Shown one piece after another: positions 31,514 to 40,829 of a stretch of 64,000 bases of DNA. The notes beneath the pieces are model-generated. The model saw only the letters and a list, made by a program, of their open reading frames with translations, was not told the origin of the DNA and did no database searches. The DNA is from Actinospica robiniae DSM 44927 (GTDB taxonomy: Bacteria > Actinomycetota > Actinomycetes > Streptomycetales > Catenulisporaceae). The translations under genes and the position numbers were made by a program. Each line of letters starts with the position of its first letter. Position 1 is the first letter of the stretch. Where the stretch lies: contig NZ_KI632511.1 of assembly GCF_000504285.1 (NCBI RefSeq), positions 6,740,154 through 6,804,153 of the forward strand, given 5' to 3'.

Positions 31514-34500
31514 TCACGATTTGCCGGTGCCGTCGGCACTCGGCTTGCTGTCGTTGAGCCCGGGCAGCGGGCCGGTGAGCGCGTCGAGCACGCCCTGGAC
31601 CCGCGCCATCTCGTCGGTGATCGCGTCCCGGCGGCGGATCATCGCGTCCACCTCGCGCTGCGCCTCGGCCTTGGCCTTGTCCGCGTCCGAGCGGGCCTTG
31701 GAGACCAGCGCGTCCGCCGCCTTCTCGGCCGCGGTCTTGAGCGCGGAGGTCTCGGTCGCCGCCTCCTGGCGCAGCCGCTGCGCCTCCCGCTGCGAGGTGG
31801 CGACCTGCTCGGCCACGGTGTTGCGCAGCCGGTCCGCGCCGTCGTGGGCGTCCGCGAGGGTCTTGGCGGCCTCCCGCCGGGCGTCTTCGAGCTCCTTGCG
31901 GGCCTGGGCGACGAGCTCGTCGGCCTGCCGGGCCGAGTTCTGCAGGCCGTCCGCGGCCTTCCTGCGCGCCTCGCCGGTGGTCCGGTCGGCCAGCGACTGG
32001 GCGTCCGAGGTCAGCCGGTCCGCTTGCGCCCGCGTGTCGGTGAGCAGCTTGGTGGCCTCGGCCTGGGCCTTGTCGGTGATGCCCTCGGCGCTCGCCCGGA
32101 TCCGGTCCACCTCGTCCCGGGCGGCGGCGGTGAGCTTGTCCGCCTCGGACCGGGCCTCCGCCTTGGTGTTCTCGGCGTTGGCGGCGGACGCCTGGCCGAT
32201 CTTCGCAGCTTCCTGACGCGCGGTGGTGACGAGCTCGTCCGCCTCGCCGCCGGCCTTGGCGAGGGCCTCCATCGCCTGGCGGCGGGCGTCGGCGAGGACC
32301 TGCTCGGCCTGCTTGCGGGTCTCGTCGGCCTTCGTGCCGGCCTCGCGGGTGGTCTGCTCGGCCCGGTTGCGGGCCTGGTCGACCGTCTGGCTCGCCTTGG
32401 TCTGGGCGGCCTCGAGCACGCCGTCGGCGCTCGCCCGGATCGCAGTGACCTCGTCCCGGGCGGCCTGGATGGAGGCGGCGTTGGAACGGATGGTGTCCTT
32501 GGTCAGCTTCTCGGCCTCGGCCTTGGCCTTCGCGGCGAACGCGTCGGCCTCCTCGCGCTGGCGCGTGGTCTCGGCGAGCGTCTTGCCGCGCAACGCGTCG
32601 GTCTCGGCCTTGGCCTCCTCGCGCATCTGCGCGGCTTCGGCGGAGGACTTCTTGCGCAACGCGGTGGTCTCCACCATCGCGTCGTCGCGCAGCTTGGCCG
32701 CCTCGGCCCGGGCCTCGCCGAGCGCGCGCTCGCCGTCGGCGCGGGCGTCCGCGAGCGCCTTGTCAGCCTGCTGCTGGAGCGCGAGCGCGGCGTTGCCCGC
32801 CTCCGCCCGGACCGTCGCAGCCTCCTGCTGCGCCGACTCGATCAGGCCGGCCGCCTCGGTCCTCATCCTCTGCGCGTCGGCCTTCGCCTCGGCGCGCACG
32901 GCCGCGGCGGCCGCCTCGGCCTCGGCCTGCTTGGCCGCGATCTGCTCGTCCGTCTTGGCCCGCAGCGCGGCCAGCTCCTTGCGGGCGGCCTCGCGCAGCG
33001 CCTCGACGCCGGCCTCGGTGTCCAGCCGGAACTTCTCGGCCAGGTCGGCCGCGTCCTGGCGGATCTTGGCCGCGTCGGCCTCCGCCTCCGAACGCAGCGT
33101 GTTGGCCGCGGCGCGGGCGTCCTCGCTGGTCTTCTCGGCCTGCGCGGTGGCCTGCTCGCGCAGCTTGACGGCGGCCGAGTCGGCATCCGCGCGCAGCTTC
33201 TCGGCCTGGGCGGTGGCCTCGGCCACGAGCCGGGTGGCCTCGGCGCCGGCCGTCCCGCGGACGGCGGAGGCGTCCGCGGCGGCGGTATCAGTGATCTTCT
33301 TCGCCGCGGCGGTGGCCACGCCGTGCGCGCCGGAGGCCTCCTCGTGCAGCCGGCCGGCTTCGCCGTGCAGCCGCTCGGACTCGGCCTGGAAGTGCTCGGC
33401 CTCGGCCCGCAGCCGCTGGGTCTCGGCCTCGCGGCGCTCGAGGTCGGCGGCGGCCTCGGCGGTGAGGGTGTCGGCCGCGGCGCGCGCCTCGGCCACGAGC
33501 CGCTCGGCGCCGTTGGCCGCGTCGGCCAGGGCCTGGGCGGCCTCCTGGGCCGTGCGCGCGGCGGCGAGGTCGGCTTCCTTCTTGCTCTTCGCGGACTGCT
33601 CCGCCGCCTCCGCGCCGATCCGCTGGGCGGCGAGCTCGGCCGTCTCGCGGGCCTTCGCAGCGGCCTGCTCCGCCTCGGTGCGCAGCCGGGCGCCGGCCGC
33701 GGTGGCCTCCTGGGTGGCCTTCTCCGCCTGAGCCAGGGCCTTGTCGCGGGTCGCCTGCGCGGTCGCCCTCGCTTCGGCGATGACCTCGGCGGCGCGCGCC
33801 TCGGCCTCGGCGCGCATCCGGGCCACTTCGGCCTCAGTGCTCTGCCGCAGCCGGGTGGTGTCCGCCTCGGTCTGCTCGCGCAGCATCACCGCGGCGGTCT
33901 TGGTGGACTCGCGCAGCTGGGAGGTCTCCGCCTCGGCCTCGGCACGCAGCCGGGCGATCTCGGCCGCGGCCTGCGCCTCGTGCTTGGCGACGGCCTGCTG
34001 GGTCGCGGCGTGCATCGCGGCGGCGGCCTGCTCGGCCTCGGTCTGCACCCGGGTGGCCTCGGTCTGGGCCATGGTGAGCAGTTTCTGCGCGCTGGTGGAC
34101 GCGGAGGCGTTCTGCTTCTCCGCGGCCTCGCGCAGCGCGGCGACCCGGCTCTCGCCCTCGACCACGCGGGCCCGGGCCTGGGCCAGCCCGGCCTCCGCCT
34201 CGGCCTGTGCCTGAGCCCTGACATGGGCGGCGTACTCCTGCGCCTGCCGCAGCTCGGCCTGCGCCTGCTCGCGCAGCTGGTGCATCTCGGTGGCGGCCTG
34301 CGCCCGGGCCTCGTCAATGGCCTGACGGCGCAGCACCTCGGCCTCCGAGCGCACCCGCTCGGCCCAGGCCACCGACTCGTTGACCTCGGCCTCGCCGCGC
34401 TGGCGGCGCTCGGCGAGCTCGGTCTCGAGCAGCATCCGCCGCTCGTTGACCTCGCTCTGCAGCCGCTGCGCCTCCTGCTGCGCGGCCGCGCGGACCTGGT

Positions 34501-34870
34501 CGGCCTGCTGCTGCGCGTTGCGCAGCATCTGGTCGACCCGGCCGGAGATGTTGTTGAACTGCGGGTGCAGGCCGCGGCGGAACTCGTGCAGCTTGGAGCG
34601 CAGCACCTCGATCTGGTAGGCGAGGTCCTCGGCGTGGTTGACCGCCTCGTCCCGCTCCTCGCGCAGCCGGTTGAGCTCGGCTTCCATCTCGTCGAGGTGC
34701 GCGTCGACCTCGTACCGGTTGTAGCTCAGCAGCTCCTGCTGCGGCGGCGGCGCCTGGGCCGGCGCCCCCTGCTGCCCTGGGTACTGGCTCGGGTACCCGC
34801 CGTTACCGGACTGGGCATGGTGGGGGCGTGAACCGTACCCGGTCCGTTCGTCCACGCGCCCGTATCCCAT
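31514..34870 (-). CDS. scy: Scy, polarisome coiled-coil organiser of tip growth
   Basis: The product is 1118 residues, shorter than the roughly 1300 of Streptomyces coelicolor Scy as I remember it. Residues 1-45 are Pro/Gln/Gly/Tyr-rich and disordered; about 47-110 form a heptad coiled coil (LLSYNRYEVDAHLDEMEAEL onward); SKLHEFRRGLHPQFNNISGR marks a break. The remaining 1000 residues are a continuous Ala/Glu/Arg/Lys-rich coiled coil with long-period repeats, ending with ALTGPLPGLNDSKPSADGTG. Scy recruits DivIVA and FilP at new tips. The coiled coil makes every frame open on both strands; only this frame has the coiled-coil product and family N-terminus. No clear ribosome-binding site precedes ATG 34870. 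Confidence 0.92.
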   Translation of the reverse strand: MGYGRVDERTGYGSRPHHAQSGNGGYPSQYPGQQGAPAQAPPPQQELLSYNRYEVDAHLDEMEAELNRLREERDEAVNHAEDLAYQIEVLRSKLHEFRRGLHPQFNNISGRVDQMLRNAQQQADQVRAAAQQEAQRLQSEVNERRMLLETELAERRQRGEAEVNESVAWAERVRSEAEVLRRQAIDEARAQAATEMHQLREQAQAELRQAQEYAAHVRAQAQAEAEAGLAQARARVVEGESRVAALREAAEKQNASASTSAQKLLTMAQTEATRVQTEAEQAAAAMHAATQQAVAKHEAQAAAEIARLRAEAEAETSQLRESTKTAAVMLREQTEADTTRLRQSTEAEVARMRAEAEARAAEVIAEARATAQATRDKALAQAEKATQEATAAGARLRTEAEQAAAKARETAELAAQRIGAEAAEQSAKSKKEADLAAARTAQEAAQALADAANGAERLVAEARAAADTLTAEAAADLERREAETQRLRAEAEHFQAESERLHGEAGRLHEEASGAHGVATAAAKKITDTAAADASAVRGTAGAEATRLVAEATAQAEKLRADADSAAVKLREQATAQAEKTSEDARAAANTLRSEAEADAAKIRQDAADLAEKFRLDTEAGVEALREAARKELAALRAKTDEQIAAKQAEAEAAAAAVRAEAKADAQRMRTEAAGLIESAQQEAATVRAEAGNAALALQQQADKALADARADGERALGEARAEAAKLRDDAMVETTALRKKSSAEAAQMREEAKAETDALRGKTLAETTRQREEADAFAAKAKAEAEKLTKDTIRSNAASIQAARDEVTAIRASADGVLEAAQTKASQTVDQARNRAEQTTREAGTKADETRKQAEQVLADARRQAMEALAKAGGEADELVTTARQEAAKIGQASAANAENTKAEARSEADKLTAAARDEVDRIRASAEGITDKAQAEATKLLTDTRAQADRLTSDAQSLADRTTGEARRKAADGLQNSARQADELVAQARKELEDARREAAKTLADAHDGADRLRNTVAEQVATSQREAQRLRQEAATETSALKTAAEKAADALVSKARSDADKAKAEAQREVDAMIRRRDAITDEMARVQGVLDALTGPLPGLNDSKPSADGTGKS

Positions 34871-34905
34871 GAGTGCCTATGGTGTCAGATGACCGGGGTA
34901 GAGCT

Positions 34906-36249
34906 CTAGACGTCGCGGAAGCGTTCGATTTCACTCCGGTGACGATCTCGCAACGCACCGTTGCCGACGCCCAGGCCTTCTCCCGGTGCTAGACACAGTA
35001 CCCCGACTTTGCCCTGGTGCAGATTCCGGTGGACGTCGTAGGCCGCCTGACCGGCTTGTTCGAGTCCGTAGGAGCGGGAGAGGGTGGGGTGGACCATGGC
35101 CTTGCACACCAGCCGGTTGGCCTCCCAGGCCTCGCGGTAGTTGGCGAAGTGCGAGCCGATCACCCTCTTGAGATTCATCCACAGATACCGGTTGTCGTAC
35201 TCGTGCATGAACCCGCTGGTGGAGGCGCAGGTGACGATGGAGCCGCCGCGGCGGGCGACGTAGACCGAGGCGCCGAAGGTCTCCCGGCCGGGGTGTTCGA
35301 ACACGATGTCCGGGTCCTCGCCGCCGGTCAGCTCCCGGATGCGCGCGCCGAAACGCTGCCACTCCTTGGGATCCTGGGTGACCGGGTCGGACCAGAACCG
35401 GAAGCCCTCGGCCTGCCGGTCGATCACGATCTCGGCGCCCATGGCCCGGCAGATCTCAGCCTTCTGCGGCGAGGAGACCACGCACACCGGTATCGCGCCG
35501 CCGTTGAGGGCGTACTGGGTCGCGTACGAGCCGAGCCCGCCGGAGGCGCCCCAGATAAGCACGACGTCGCCCTGCTTCATCCCGGCGCCGTTGCGCGAGA
35601 CCAGCTGCCGGTACGCGGTGGAGTTGACCAGGCCCGGGCTCGCGGCCTCCTCCCAGGTCAGGTGCTCCGCCTTGGGCATCAGCTGGTTCGCCTTGACCAG
35701 GGCGATCTCGGCGAGGCCGCCGAAGTTGGTCTCGAAGCCCCAGATCCGCTGCTCCGGGTCGAGCATGGTGTCGCCGTGGCCGGCCGCGTCCTCGAGCTCG
35801 ACCGACTGGCAGTGCGCGACGACCTGGTCGCCTGGCTTCCACTTGTTCACGCCGGCGCCCACGCGCAGCACCACGCCGGACAGGTCGGAGCCGAGGATGT
35901 GGTACGGCAGGTCGTGCCGTTTGGTGAGCTCGGAGAGCCGGCCGTACTTGCGCAGGAAGGCGAAGGTGGGCACGGGTTCGAAGATCGAGCTCCACACCGT
36001 GTTGTAGTTGATGGCGCTGGCCATCACGGCCACCAGCGCCTCGCCGGGGCCGAGCTCGGGCAGCGCGACCTCGTCGAGGTGCAGCGCCTTGCGCGGGTCC
36101 TTCTCCCGGGTCTCGAGCCCCTCGAACATTCCGGTCTCGTCCGCGTGCACGGTGACGGCGCGGTACGAGGCGGGCAGCGGGATGTGGGCGTAGTCCTCGG
36201 GTGTCGCTTCGCCGCTGAGCACGGCGTCGCGGATCTCGTTGATACTCAT
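34906..36249 (-). CDS. ccr: Crotonyl-CoA carboxylase/reductase
   Basis: The product is 447 residues, the family length. It converts crotonyl-CoA, CO2 and NADPH to ethylmalonyl-CoA, or reduces crotonyl-CoA to butyryl-CoA. Family marks are ASAINYNTVWSSIFEPVPTF, the YHILGSDLSGVVLRVGAGVN region, WGFETNFGGLAEIALVKANQ, the NADP fold IWGASGGLGSYATQYAL, FEHPGRETFGASVYV and the C-terminal DVHRNLHQGKVGVLCLAPGE. ATG at 36249 has GGAGG 9 bases upstream; earlier in-frame starts add Pro/Arg-rich noise. An operator copy lies 73 bases upstream. With thl, hbd and mce it supplies ethylmalonyl-CoA for assimilation or polyketide extender units. Confidence 0.95.
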   Translation of the reverse strand: MSINEIRDAVLSGEATPEDYAHIPLPASYRAVTVHADETGMFEGLETREKDPRKALHLDEVALPELGPGEALVAVMASAINYNTVWSSIFEPVPTFAFLRKYGRLSELTKRHDLPYHILGSDLSGVVLRVGAGVNKWKPGDQVVAHCQSVELEDAAGHGDTMLDPEQRIWGFETNFGGLAEIALVKANQLMPKAEHLTWEEAASPGLVNSTAYRQLVSRNGAGMKQGDVVLIWGASGGLGSYATQYALNGGAIPVCVVSSPQKAEICRAMGAEIVIDRQAEGFRFWSDPVTQDPKEWQRFGARIRELTGGEDPDIVFEHPGRETFGASVYVARRGGSIVTCASTSGFMHEYDNRYLWMNLKRVIGSHFANYREAWEANRLVCKAMVHPTLSRSYGLEQAGQAAYDVHRNLHQGKVGVLCLAPGEGLGVGNGALRDRHRSEIERFRDV

Positions 36250-36321
36250 GGGGGTCGGCCTCCGAACGGATGGTCGCGTCGAGCGCGGCGGGGGAGGCGT
36301 CGGGGCCGTCCGCCGCTTAGC

Positions 36322-36333
36322 TACTTGCCGGTA
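36322..36333 (-). promoter_or_regulatory. Near-palindromic operator copy upstream of ccr
   Basis: On the minus strand the sequence is TACCGGCAAGTA, directly after a -10-like CATAGT, so a bound protein would cover the start of transcription. The flanks extend the symmetry (TTACC...AGTAG). It is the same motif as before hbd, mce/thl and marR. Confidence 0.5.
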
Positions 36334-36442
36334 ACTATGCCGACCGAAGGCGTGCTTGGCTAGGGGCGCCGCCCACATTTCTGCGTTCGCCCCGTGACAA
36401 CCTGCACTCTTGCGCCCGCCCGGGCGCCCGCTACCAGTCGCG

Positions 36443-38548
36443 CTACCGCTCGGCCGCCACCACGTACAGCCGCTGGGTGGCCCGGGTCAGCGCGACGTAG
36501 AGGGTGCGCAGGCCGGCCGGGGACTCCTCCGCGATGGCGTCCGGGTCGAGGACGACGGCGGCGTCGTACTCGAGGCCCTTCGCGTCGAGGTCGGTCAGCA
36601 CCACCAAGCGCGGATGAGCCTCGGTGCGCTCGGCGAGGGCCGCGGCGACCTCGTCGAATCCGGCCAACGTGGTGATGACGCCGACGGTGCCCTCCACGCT
36701 CTCCAGCGCCGCGTCCACGGCCCGGCCGAGGTCGGTGAACTCCTCCGGCGGGAAGCCGGTCTTGCGCACCGCCTCGGGCAGCTGCACGTCCGGCATCGCA
36801 CGGCGGGCGAAGCGGGCCGCGTACTCGTAGATCTCGGCCGAGTTGCGGTAGTTCGTGCGCAGTTCGTGACGGTGCCGCCGCTGGTCGCCGAGGGCGAGCT
36901 CCATCGCCTGCCGCGATTCCTCCGGGTCCGGCCACGAGGACTGCACCGGGTCTCCCACCACGGTCCAGGACGCGCGGCGGCCGAGCCGGCCGAGGGCGCG
37001 CCACTGCATCGGCGAGAGGTCCTGCGCCTCGTCCACGATGATGTGCGCGTACGTCTCCCGGCCGGCGTCCCGCTTGGCCGCGGGGTTGCGGTCCACCCAG
37101 GATGAGACCTCGAGCACAGCGCTGTCCGCGAACGGATCCTCCGGCTCGCGCTCGTCCACCGGGAGCGGGCCGAGCAGCTGGTCGAGCTCGGCCAGCAGCG
37201 GCACGTCCTCCACCGACCAGTCCCCGTCGGCCCAGGAGGCGGCCAGATCAGTGACCTGATCTCTCGTCAGGTCCGAGCCGGCCAGCGAACCGAGCACGGC
37301 CGGATCGGCAAGCCCGCGCAGCACTTCCGCGGGCGTGCGCAACGGCCACCACCGCTCGACGAAGGCCTCGAACTCAGTCCGGTCGCGCAGTTCGCGGTCG
37401 AAGTGCGCGCGCTCCGTGCGCCGCCGGTCCCGCAGGTCGCGCGGCAGCCGCTCCCACAGCGCCTCCAGCAGCGCCGTGGCCGCGTGCGCGCGCTGCACGT
37501 TCGGCTGCGGGCCCTGCTGGCCACGGCCGAGCACGATCGAACGCACGCGGTCCAGCGCGCGCCGGTCGAGCTGGATGATGTGGCCCTGGTAGCTCATGCG
37601 GATCTGCTCCGGCACGCCGGGCGGCGCACAGCGCGCGGCCCGCTCGATCACCGGCAGGATGTCCAGACCGCCCTTGGCCGCGGCCAGCGACGCCCGGTCG
37701 TGCCGCGTCGCGTACACGCCGTCGAGCAGCTCGCCGAGGGAACGCAGCGCCGCGGTGTGCTCGCCCAGCGAGGGCAGCACCTGCTCCACGTACGCGGTGA
37801 ACACGCGCGACGGACCGACGATCAGCACGCCGCCGGACTCGAAGCGGCGTCGCTCGTTGAACAGCAGGTAGGCCGCGCGGTGCAGGGCCACGGCGGTCTT
37901 GCCGGTGCCGGGGCCGCCGGTGATCAGGGTCGCCCCGTCGCCGGGGGAGCGCACCGCGAGGTCCTGCTCGCGCTGGATGGTGGCGACGATGTCGTGCATC
38001 ACCGTGCCGCGCTTGCGGGTCAGCGCCGCCATCAGCGCGCCGTCCCCGATCACGGTCAGCTCGGCGGCCAGCGGGTCCTCCGGTGCCAGCAGGTCGTCGT
38101 CCAGGCGGGTCACGCGGCGGCCGGCCGACTTGATGGTGCGGCGGCGGACCACGCCGCGCCGGTCCACCGGGGTGGCCTGGTAGAAGACGGCCGCGGCCGG
38201 GGCCCGCCAGTCCACCGTCAGCGGCTCGTACTCCTCGTCGCGCACGCCGAGCCGGCCGATGTACTGCACCTCGCGATCGGCGAAGTCGAGCCGGCCGAAG
38301 ACCAGTCCCTCCTCCTCGGCCTCGAGCCGCTGCAGCCAGACGGCGGCCTGGTAGACGATCGAGTCCCGCTCCACCAGTCCGCCCTCGTGGCCGAACTGGG
38401 CCCGGCGGTGACCTTCGGCCTCGTAGGCGCGCGCCCGCGCACGCGTCGCTTCGAGCCGCTCGTACACCCGGTCGACGTGCGCCTGTTCGCGGCCGATCTC
38501 CGCGGCTGCGGGATCGGCGGGGTCCAGGTGCGGCTGCGGCTGCGGCAA
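36443..38548 (-). CDS. HelD/HelR-type RNA polymerase-recycling ATPase
   Basis: The product is 701 residues. The N-terminus (about 15-60) is the antiparallel coiled coil that enters the RNA polymerase secondary channel in HelD proteins. The superfamily-1 motor follows: Walker A GGPGTGKTAVALH (211-223), DEAQDLSPMQWRALGRLG with the Walker B, GDPVQSSWPD, LRTNYRNSAEIYEYA and the C-terminal LYVALTRATQRLYVV. Such proteins release stalled RNA polymerase from nucleic acid, and the HelR branch gives rifamycin tolerance. The TTG start at 38548 is set by a strong GGAGGATCTCC immediately upstream. I found no rifamycin-associated element upstream, so placement in the HelR branch is not proven. Confidence 0.85.
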   Translation of the reverse strand: MPQPQPHLDPADPAAAEIGREQAHVDRVYERLEATRARARAYEAEGHRRAQFGHEGGLVERDSIVYQAAVWLQRLEAEEEGLVFGRLDFADREVQYIGRLGVRDEEYEPLTVDWRAPAAAVFYQATPVDRRGVVRRRTIKSAGRRVTRLDDDLLAPEDPLAAELTVIGDGALMAALTRKRGTVMHDIVATIQREQDLAVRSPGDGATLITGGPGTGKTAVALHRAAYLLFNERRRFESGGVLIVGPSRVFTAYVEQVLPSLGEHTAALRSLGELLDGVYATRHDRASLAAAKGGLDILPVIERAARCAPPGVPEQIRMSYQGHIIQLDRRALDRVRSIVLGRGQQGPQPNVQRAHAATALLEALWERLPRDLRDRRRTERAHFDRELRDRTEFEAFVERWWPLRTPAEVLRGLADPAVLGSLAGSDLTRDQVTDLAASWADGDWSVEDVPLLAELDQLLGPLPVDEREPEDPFADSAVLEVSSWVDRNPAAKRDAGRETYAHIIVDEAQDLSPMQWRALGRLGRRASWTVVGDPVQSSWPDPEESRQAMELALGDQRRHRHELRTNYRNSAEIYEYAARFARRAMPDVQLPEAVRKTGFPPEEFTDLGRAVDAALESVEGTVGVITTLAGFDEVAAALAERTEAHPRLVVLTDLDAKGLEYDAAVVLDPDAIAEESPAGLRTLYVALTRATQRLYVVAAER

Positions 38549-38661
38549 GGAGATCCTCCGGGAAACGGGGGCGTGACGGAAAATGCCCGACCGAAGAGTC
38601 TACCGGGACGCGCCTCGGCGCACCTCACCGTACGTGCCGACCGCCGCCGCGGCAGCCCGGC

Positions 38662-39051
38662 TCAGCCCGAGGATTCGGCCGAACGCGCCTGTGCCACGGC
38701 CCGCTCGGCGGCCAGGCCGAGCGCCTGATGCTCCGTCCAGTGCTTGGTCACCGCGAACTTCGGGCCGTCCGCGCGGGTGACCAGCCAACCGCCCGACTTC
38801 GCCGCGACCGCGCAGTGCTCCCAGCGGAACAGGCCCATCCCGCCGCGCCCGTTGTCCGCCACGAGGCCCTTGTCGTAGAGGTAGACGCGGGACTCCTTGA
38901 GCGCGAGGCGGCCGAGCCGGGTGGCGGGGCGGTGCACCGAGAGGAGGTTGCCCAGGTTCTCCTGCATGGCCAGGATGCGCAGCTGGTTGGGCACCTTCTC
39001 GCCGGGCGCGAGGCCGCGAGGTCCGCCGAGGCCGGCGAGTTCGTCACTCAT
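38662..39051 (-). CDS. Uncharacterised PH-like small protein coupled to mce
   Basis: The product is 129 residues and I do not recognise a named family. The N-terminus has EKVPNQLRILAMQENLGNLL; then a strand-rich part RLALKESRVYLYDKGLVADN, GMGLFRWEHCAVAAKSGGWL and FAVTKHWTEHQALGLAAERA, whose order of strands and a last helix resembles a PH-like fold. There is no signal peptide or membrane segment. ATG at 39051 overlaps the 3' end of the epimerase gene by 8 bases, so translation is coupled. A role linked to methylmalonyl-CoA metabolism is only suggested by this coupling. Confidence 0.65.
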   Translation of the reverse strand: MSDELAGLGGPRGLAPGEKVPNQLRILAMQENLGNLLSVHRPATRLGRLALKESRVYLYDKGLVADNGRGGMGLFRWEHCAVAAKSGGWLVTRADGPKFAVTKHWTEHQALGLAAERAVAQARSAESSG

Positions 39052-39472
39052 GGACCGGGGACTGTACCAGCTCGGTCAGGATGCCCTGGCAGTCCTTGGG
39101 GTGCAGGAAGTTGATCTGCGAGCCGAAGGTGCCGTGCCGCGGCTCCGGGTAGAGAGCGCGCACGCCGGTGCCGGTGACGGCGGCGGTCTCGGCCGCGACG
39201 TCCGCGGTGCCGAAGGCCACGTGGTGCACGCCCTCGCCGTGCGTCTCGAGGTACTTCGCGATCGGCGACTCCGGCCGGGTCGGTTCGAGCAGCTGCAGGT
39301 AGGTCGCGCCGCCGTCGTCAGTGCCGTTGATCCGCAGCATCGCCTCGCGCACGCCCTGTTGCTCGTTGACCTCTTCGTGGAATACCTCGAAGCCGTAGGT
39401 GCGGCGGTAGAACTCGATACTCGCCGCTATGTCGCGGCAGGCGATGCCGATGTGGTCTACGCGTGTGATCAT
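39044..39472 (-). CDS. mce: Methylmalonyl-CoA (ethylmalonyl-CoA) epimerase
   Basis: The product is 142 residues, a vicinal oxygen chelate fold. VDHIGIACRDIAASIEFYRR begins the first metal-binding module; YLQLLEPTRPESPIAKYLE and GVHHVAFGTADV provide the other ligands, and INFLHPKDCQGILTELVQ ends the fold. It interconverts the (R) and (S) epimers of methylmalonyl-CoA and usually ethylmalonyl-CoA, linking carboxylation products to B12 mutases. ATG at 39472 has GGAAGGG upstream and gives the family N-terminus. It is divergent from thl with an operator between, and overlaps the PH-like gene downstream. Confidence 0.93.
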   Translation of the reverse strand: MITRVDHIGIACRDIAASIEFYRRTYGFEVFHEEVNEQQGVREAMLRINGTDDGGATYLQLLEPTRPESPIAKYLETHGEGVHHVAFGTADVAAETAAVTGTGVRALYPEPRHGTFGSQINFLHPKDCQGILTELVQSPVHE

Positions 39473-39564
39473 CTTCAGGTGCCCTTCCGGACTTCGCCTC
39501 GTCTGGTGACGTGGGGATAGGGTCCCCGCCACCATGGTGTGGCGGAGATGACAGCTCTAGACAC

Positions 39565-39576
39565 TACTGGCGAGTA
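39565..39576 (+). promoter_or_regulatory. Near-palindromic operator copy between mce and thl
   Basis: TACTGGCGAGTA, extended to the symmetric CTACT-GGCG-AGTAG (39564-39577). On the plus strand it occupies the -35 region of a GATAGT -10 box (39588-39593). One bound protein could control both divergent genes. It is the most symmetrical of the copies. Confidence 0.55.
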
Positions 39577-39638
39577 GCTGATTCGGCGATAGTGTGAATC
39601 CACGTCCCCATACAGTCCATTCGATGGGAGTCCTCGCC

Positions 39639-40829
39639 ATGACCACCTCCGTCATCGTCGCCGGAGCGCGCACCCCGATGGGCCGGCTGCTCGGCTCGCT
39701 CACCCCGTTCTCCGGGGCCGACCTCGGCGGGATCGCCATCAAGGCGGCGCTGGAGCGCGCCGGGATCTCCGGCGGGCAGGTCCAGTATGTGATCATGGGC
39801 CAGGTGCTGCAGGCCGGCGCCGGGCAGATGCCGGCCCGCCAGGCCGCGGTCAAGGCCGGGATCCCGATGAGCGTGCCTTCGCTGACCATCAACAAGGTGT
39901 GCCTGTCCGGACTGGACGCCATCGCGCTGGCCGATCAGCTGATCCGGGCCGGCGAGTTCGAGATCGTGGTGGCCGGCGGCCAGGAGTCGATGACCAACGC
40001 GCCGCACCTGCTGCCGAAGTCCCGCGAGGGCTACAAGTACGGCGCGGTCGAGATGCTCGACGCGATGGCCCACGACGGCCTGACCGACGCCTTCGAGCAC
40101 ATCGCCATGGGCGAGTCCACCGAGCACCACAACACCCGGCTCGGCCTGACCCGCGAGGAGCAGGACCTGATCGCCGCCAACTCGCACCAGCGCGCGGCCG
40201 CGGCGCAGAAGAACGGCGTGTTCGACGCCGAGATCGTGCCGGTGGCCATCCCGCAGCGCAAGGGCGAGCCGGTGGTCTTCGGCAAGGACGAGGGCATCCG
40301 GCCCGAGACCTCGGTGGAGAGCCTGGCGAAGCTGCGCCCGGCCTTCACCAAGGACGGCACGATCACGGCCGGCTCCGCCTCGCAGATCTCCGACGGCGCC
40401 GCCGCGGTGGTCGTGATGAGCAAGGCCAAGGCCGAGGAGCTGGGCCTGGCCTGGATCGCCGAGATCGGTGCGCACGGCAACGTGGCCGGGCCGGACAACT
40501 CGCTGCAGTCGCAGCCCTCGAACGCGATCCGGCACGCCCTGGCCAAGGAGGGCCTGGACGTCGGCGATCTCGACCTGATCGAGATCAACGAGGCCTTCGC
40601 CGCGGTGGCCGCGCAGTCGGCCAAGGACCTCGGCGTGGACTTCGACAAGATCAACGTCAACGGCGGGGCGATCGCGCTCGGCCACCCGATCGGCATGTCC
40701 GGCGCCCGGATCGTGCTGCACCTCGCGCTCGAGCTCGGCCGGCGCGGCGGCGGCGTGGGCGCGGCGGCGCTGTGCGGCGGCGGCGGGCAGGGCGACGCGC
40801 TGATCGTTCGGGTACCGTCGGCCTCGTGA
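39639..40829 (+). CDS. Acetyl-CoA C-acetyltransferase (thiolase II)
   Basis: The product is 396 residues. It condenses two acetyl-CoA to acetoacetyl-CoA or runs in reverse. The nucleophile is Cys88 in [19 protein letters not shown]; the other catalytic residues are His in [19 protein letters not shown] and Cys in [31 protein letters not shown] is the loop typical of biosynthetic thiolases. ATG at 39639 has GGGAG 7 bases upstream, unlike the earlier in-frame ATGs at 39594 and 39624. It overlaps meaB by 4 bases (GTGA). The gene order mce/thl/meaB is that of SCO5398-SCO5400. Confidence 0.93.
   Translation: MTTSVIVAGARTPMGRLLGSLTPFSGADLGGIAIKAALERAGISGGQVQYVIMGQVLQAGAGQMPARQAAVKAGIPMSVPSLTINKVCLSGLDAIALADQLIRAGEFEIVVAGGQESMTNAPHLLPKSREGYKYGAVEMLDAMAHDGLTDAFEHIAMGESTEHHNTRLGLTREEQDLIAANSHQRAAAAQKNGVFDAEIVPVAIPQRKGEPVVFGKDEGIRPETSVESLAKLRPAFTKDGTITAGSASQISDGAAAVVVMSKAKAEELGLAWIAEIGAHGNVAGPDNSLQSQPSNAIRHALAKEGLDVGDLDLIEINEAFAAVAAQSAKDLGVDFDKINVNGGAIALGHPIGMSGARIVLHLALELGRRGGGVGAAALCGGGGQGDALIVRVPSAS

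Noticed and set aside
31844-34831. Long open frame (995 codons) antisense to scy
   Set aside because: It is the mirror of the Ala/Glu/Arg coiled-coil codons; the product is a Gly/Leu/Arg repeat without family features, and scy is unmistakable on the other strand.
38549-38661. Rifamycin-associated element before the HelD-like gene
   Set aside because: The GCGGCAAG at 38543 is inside the start region and is not part of the expected inverted repeat.
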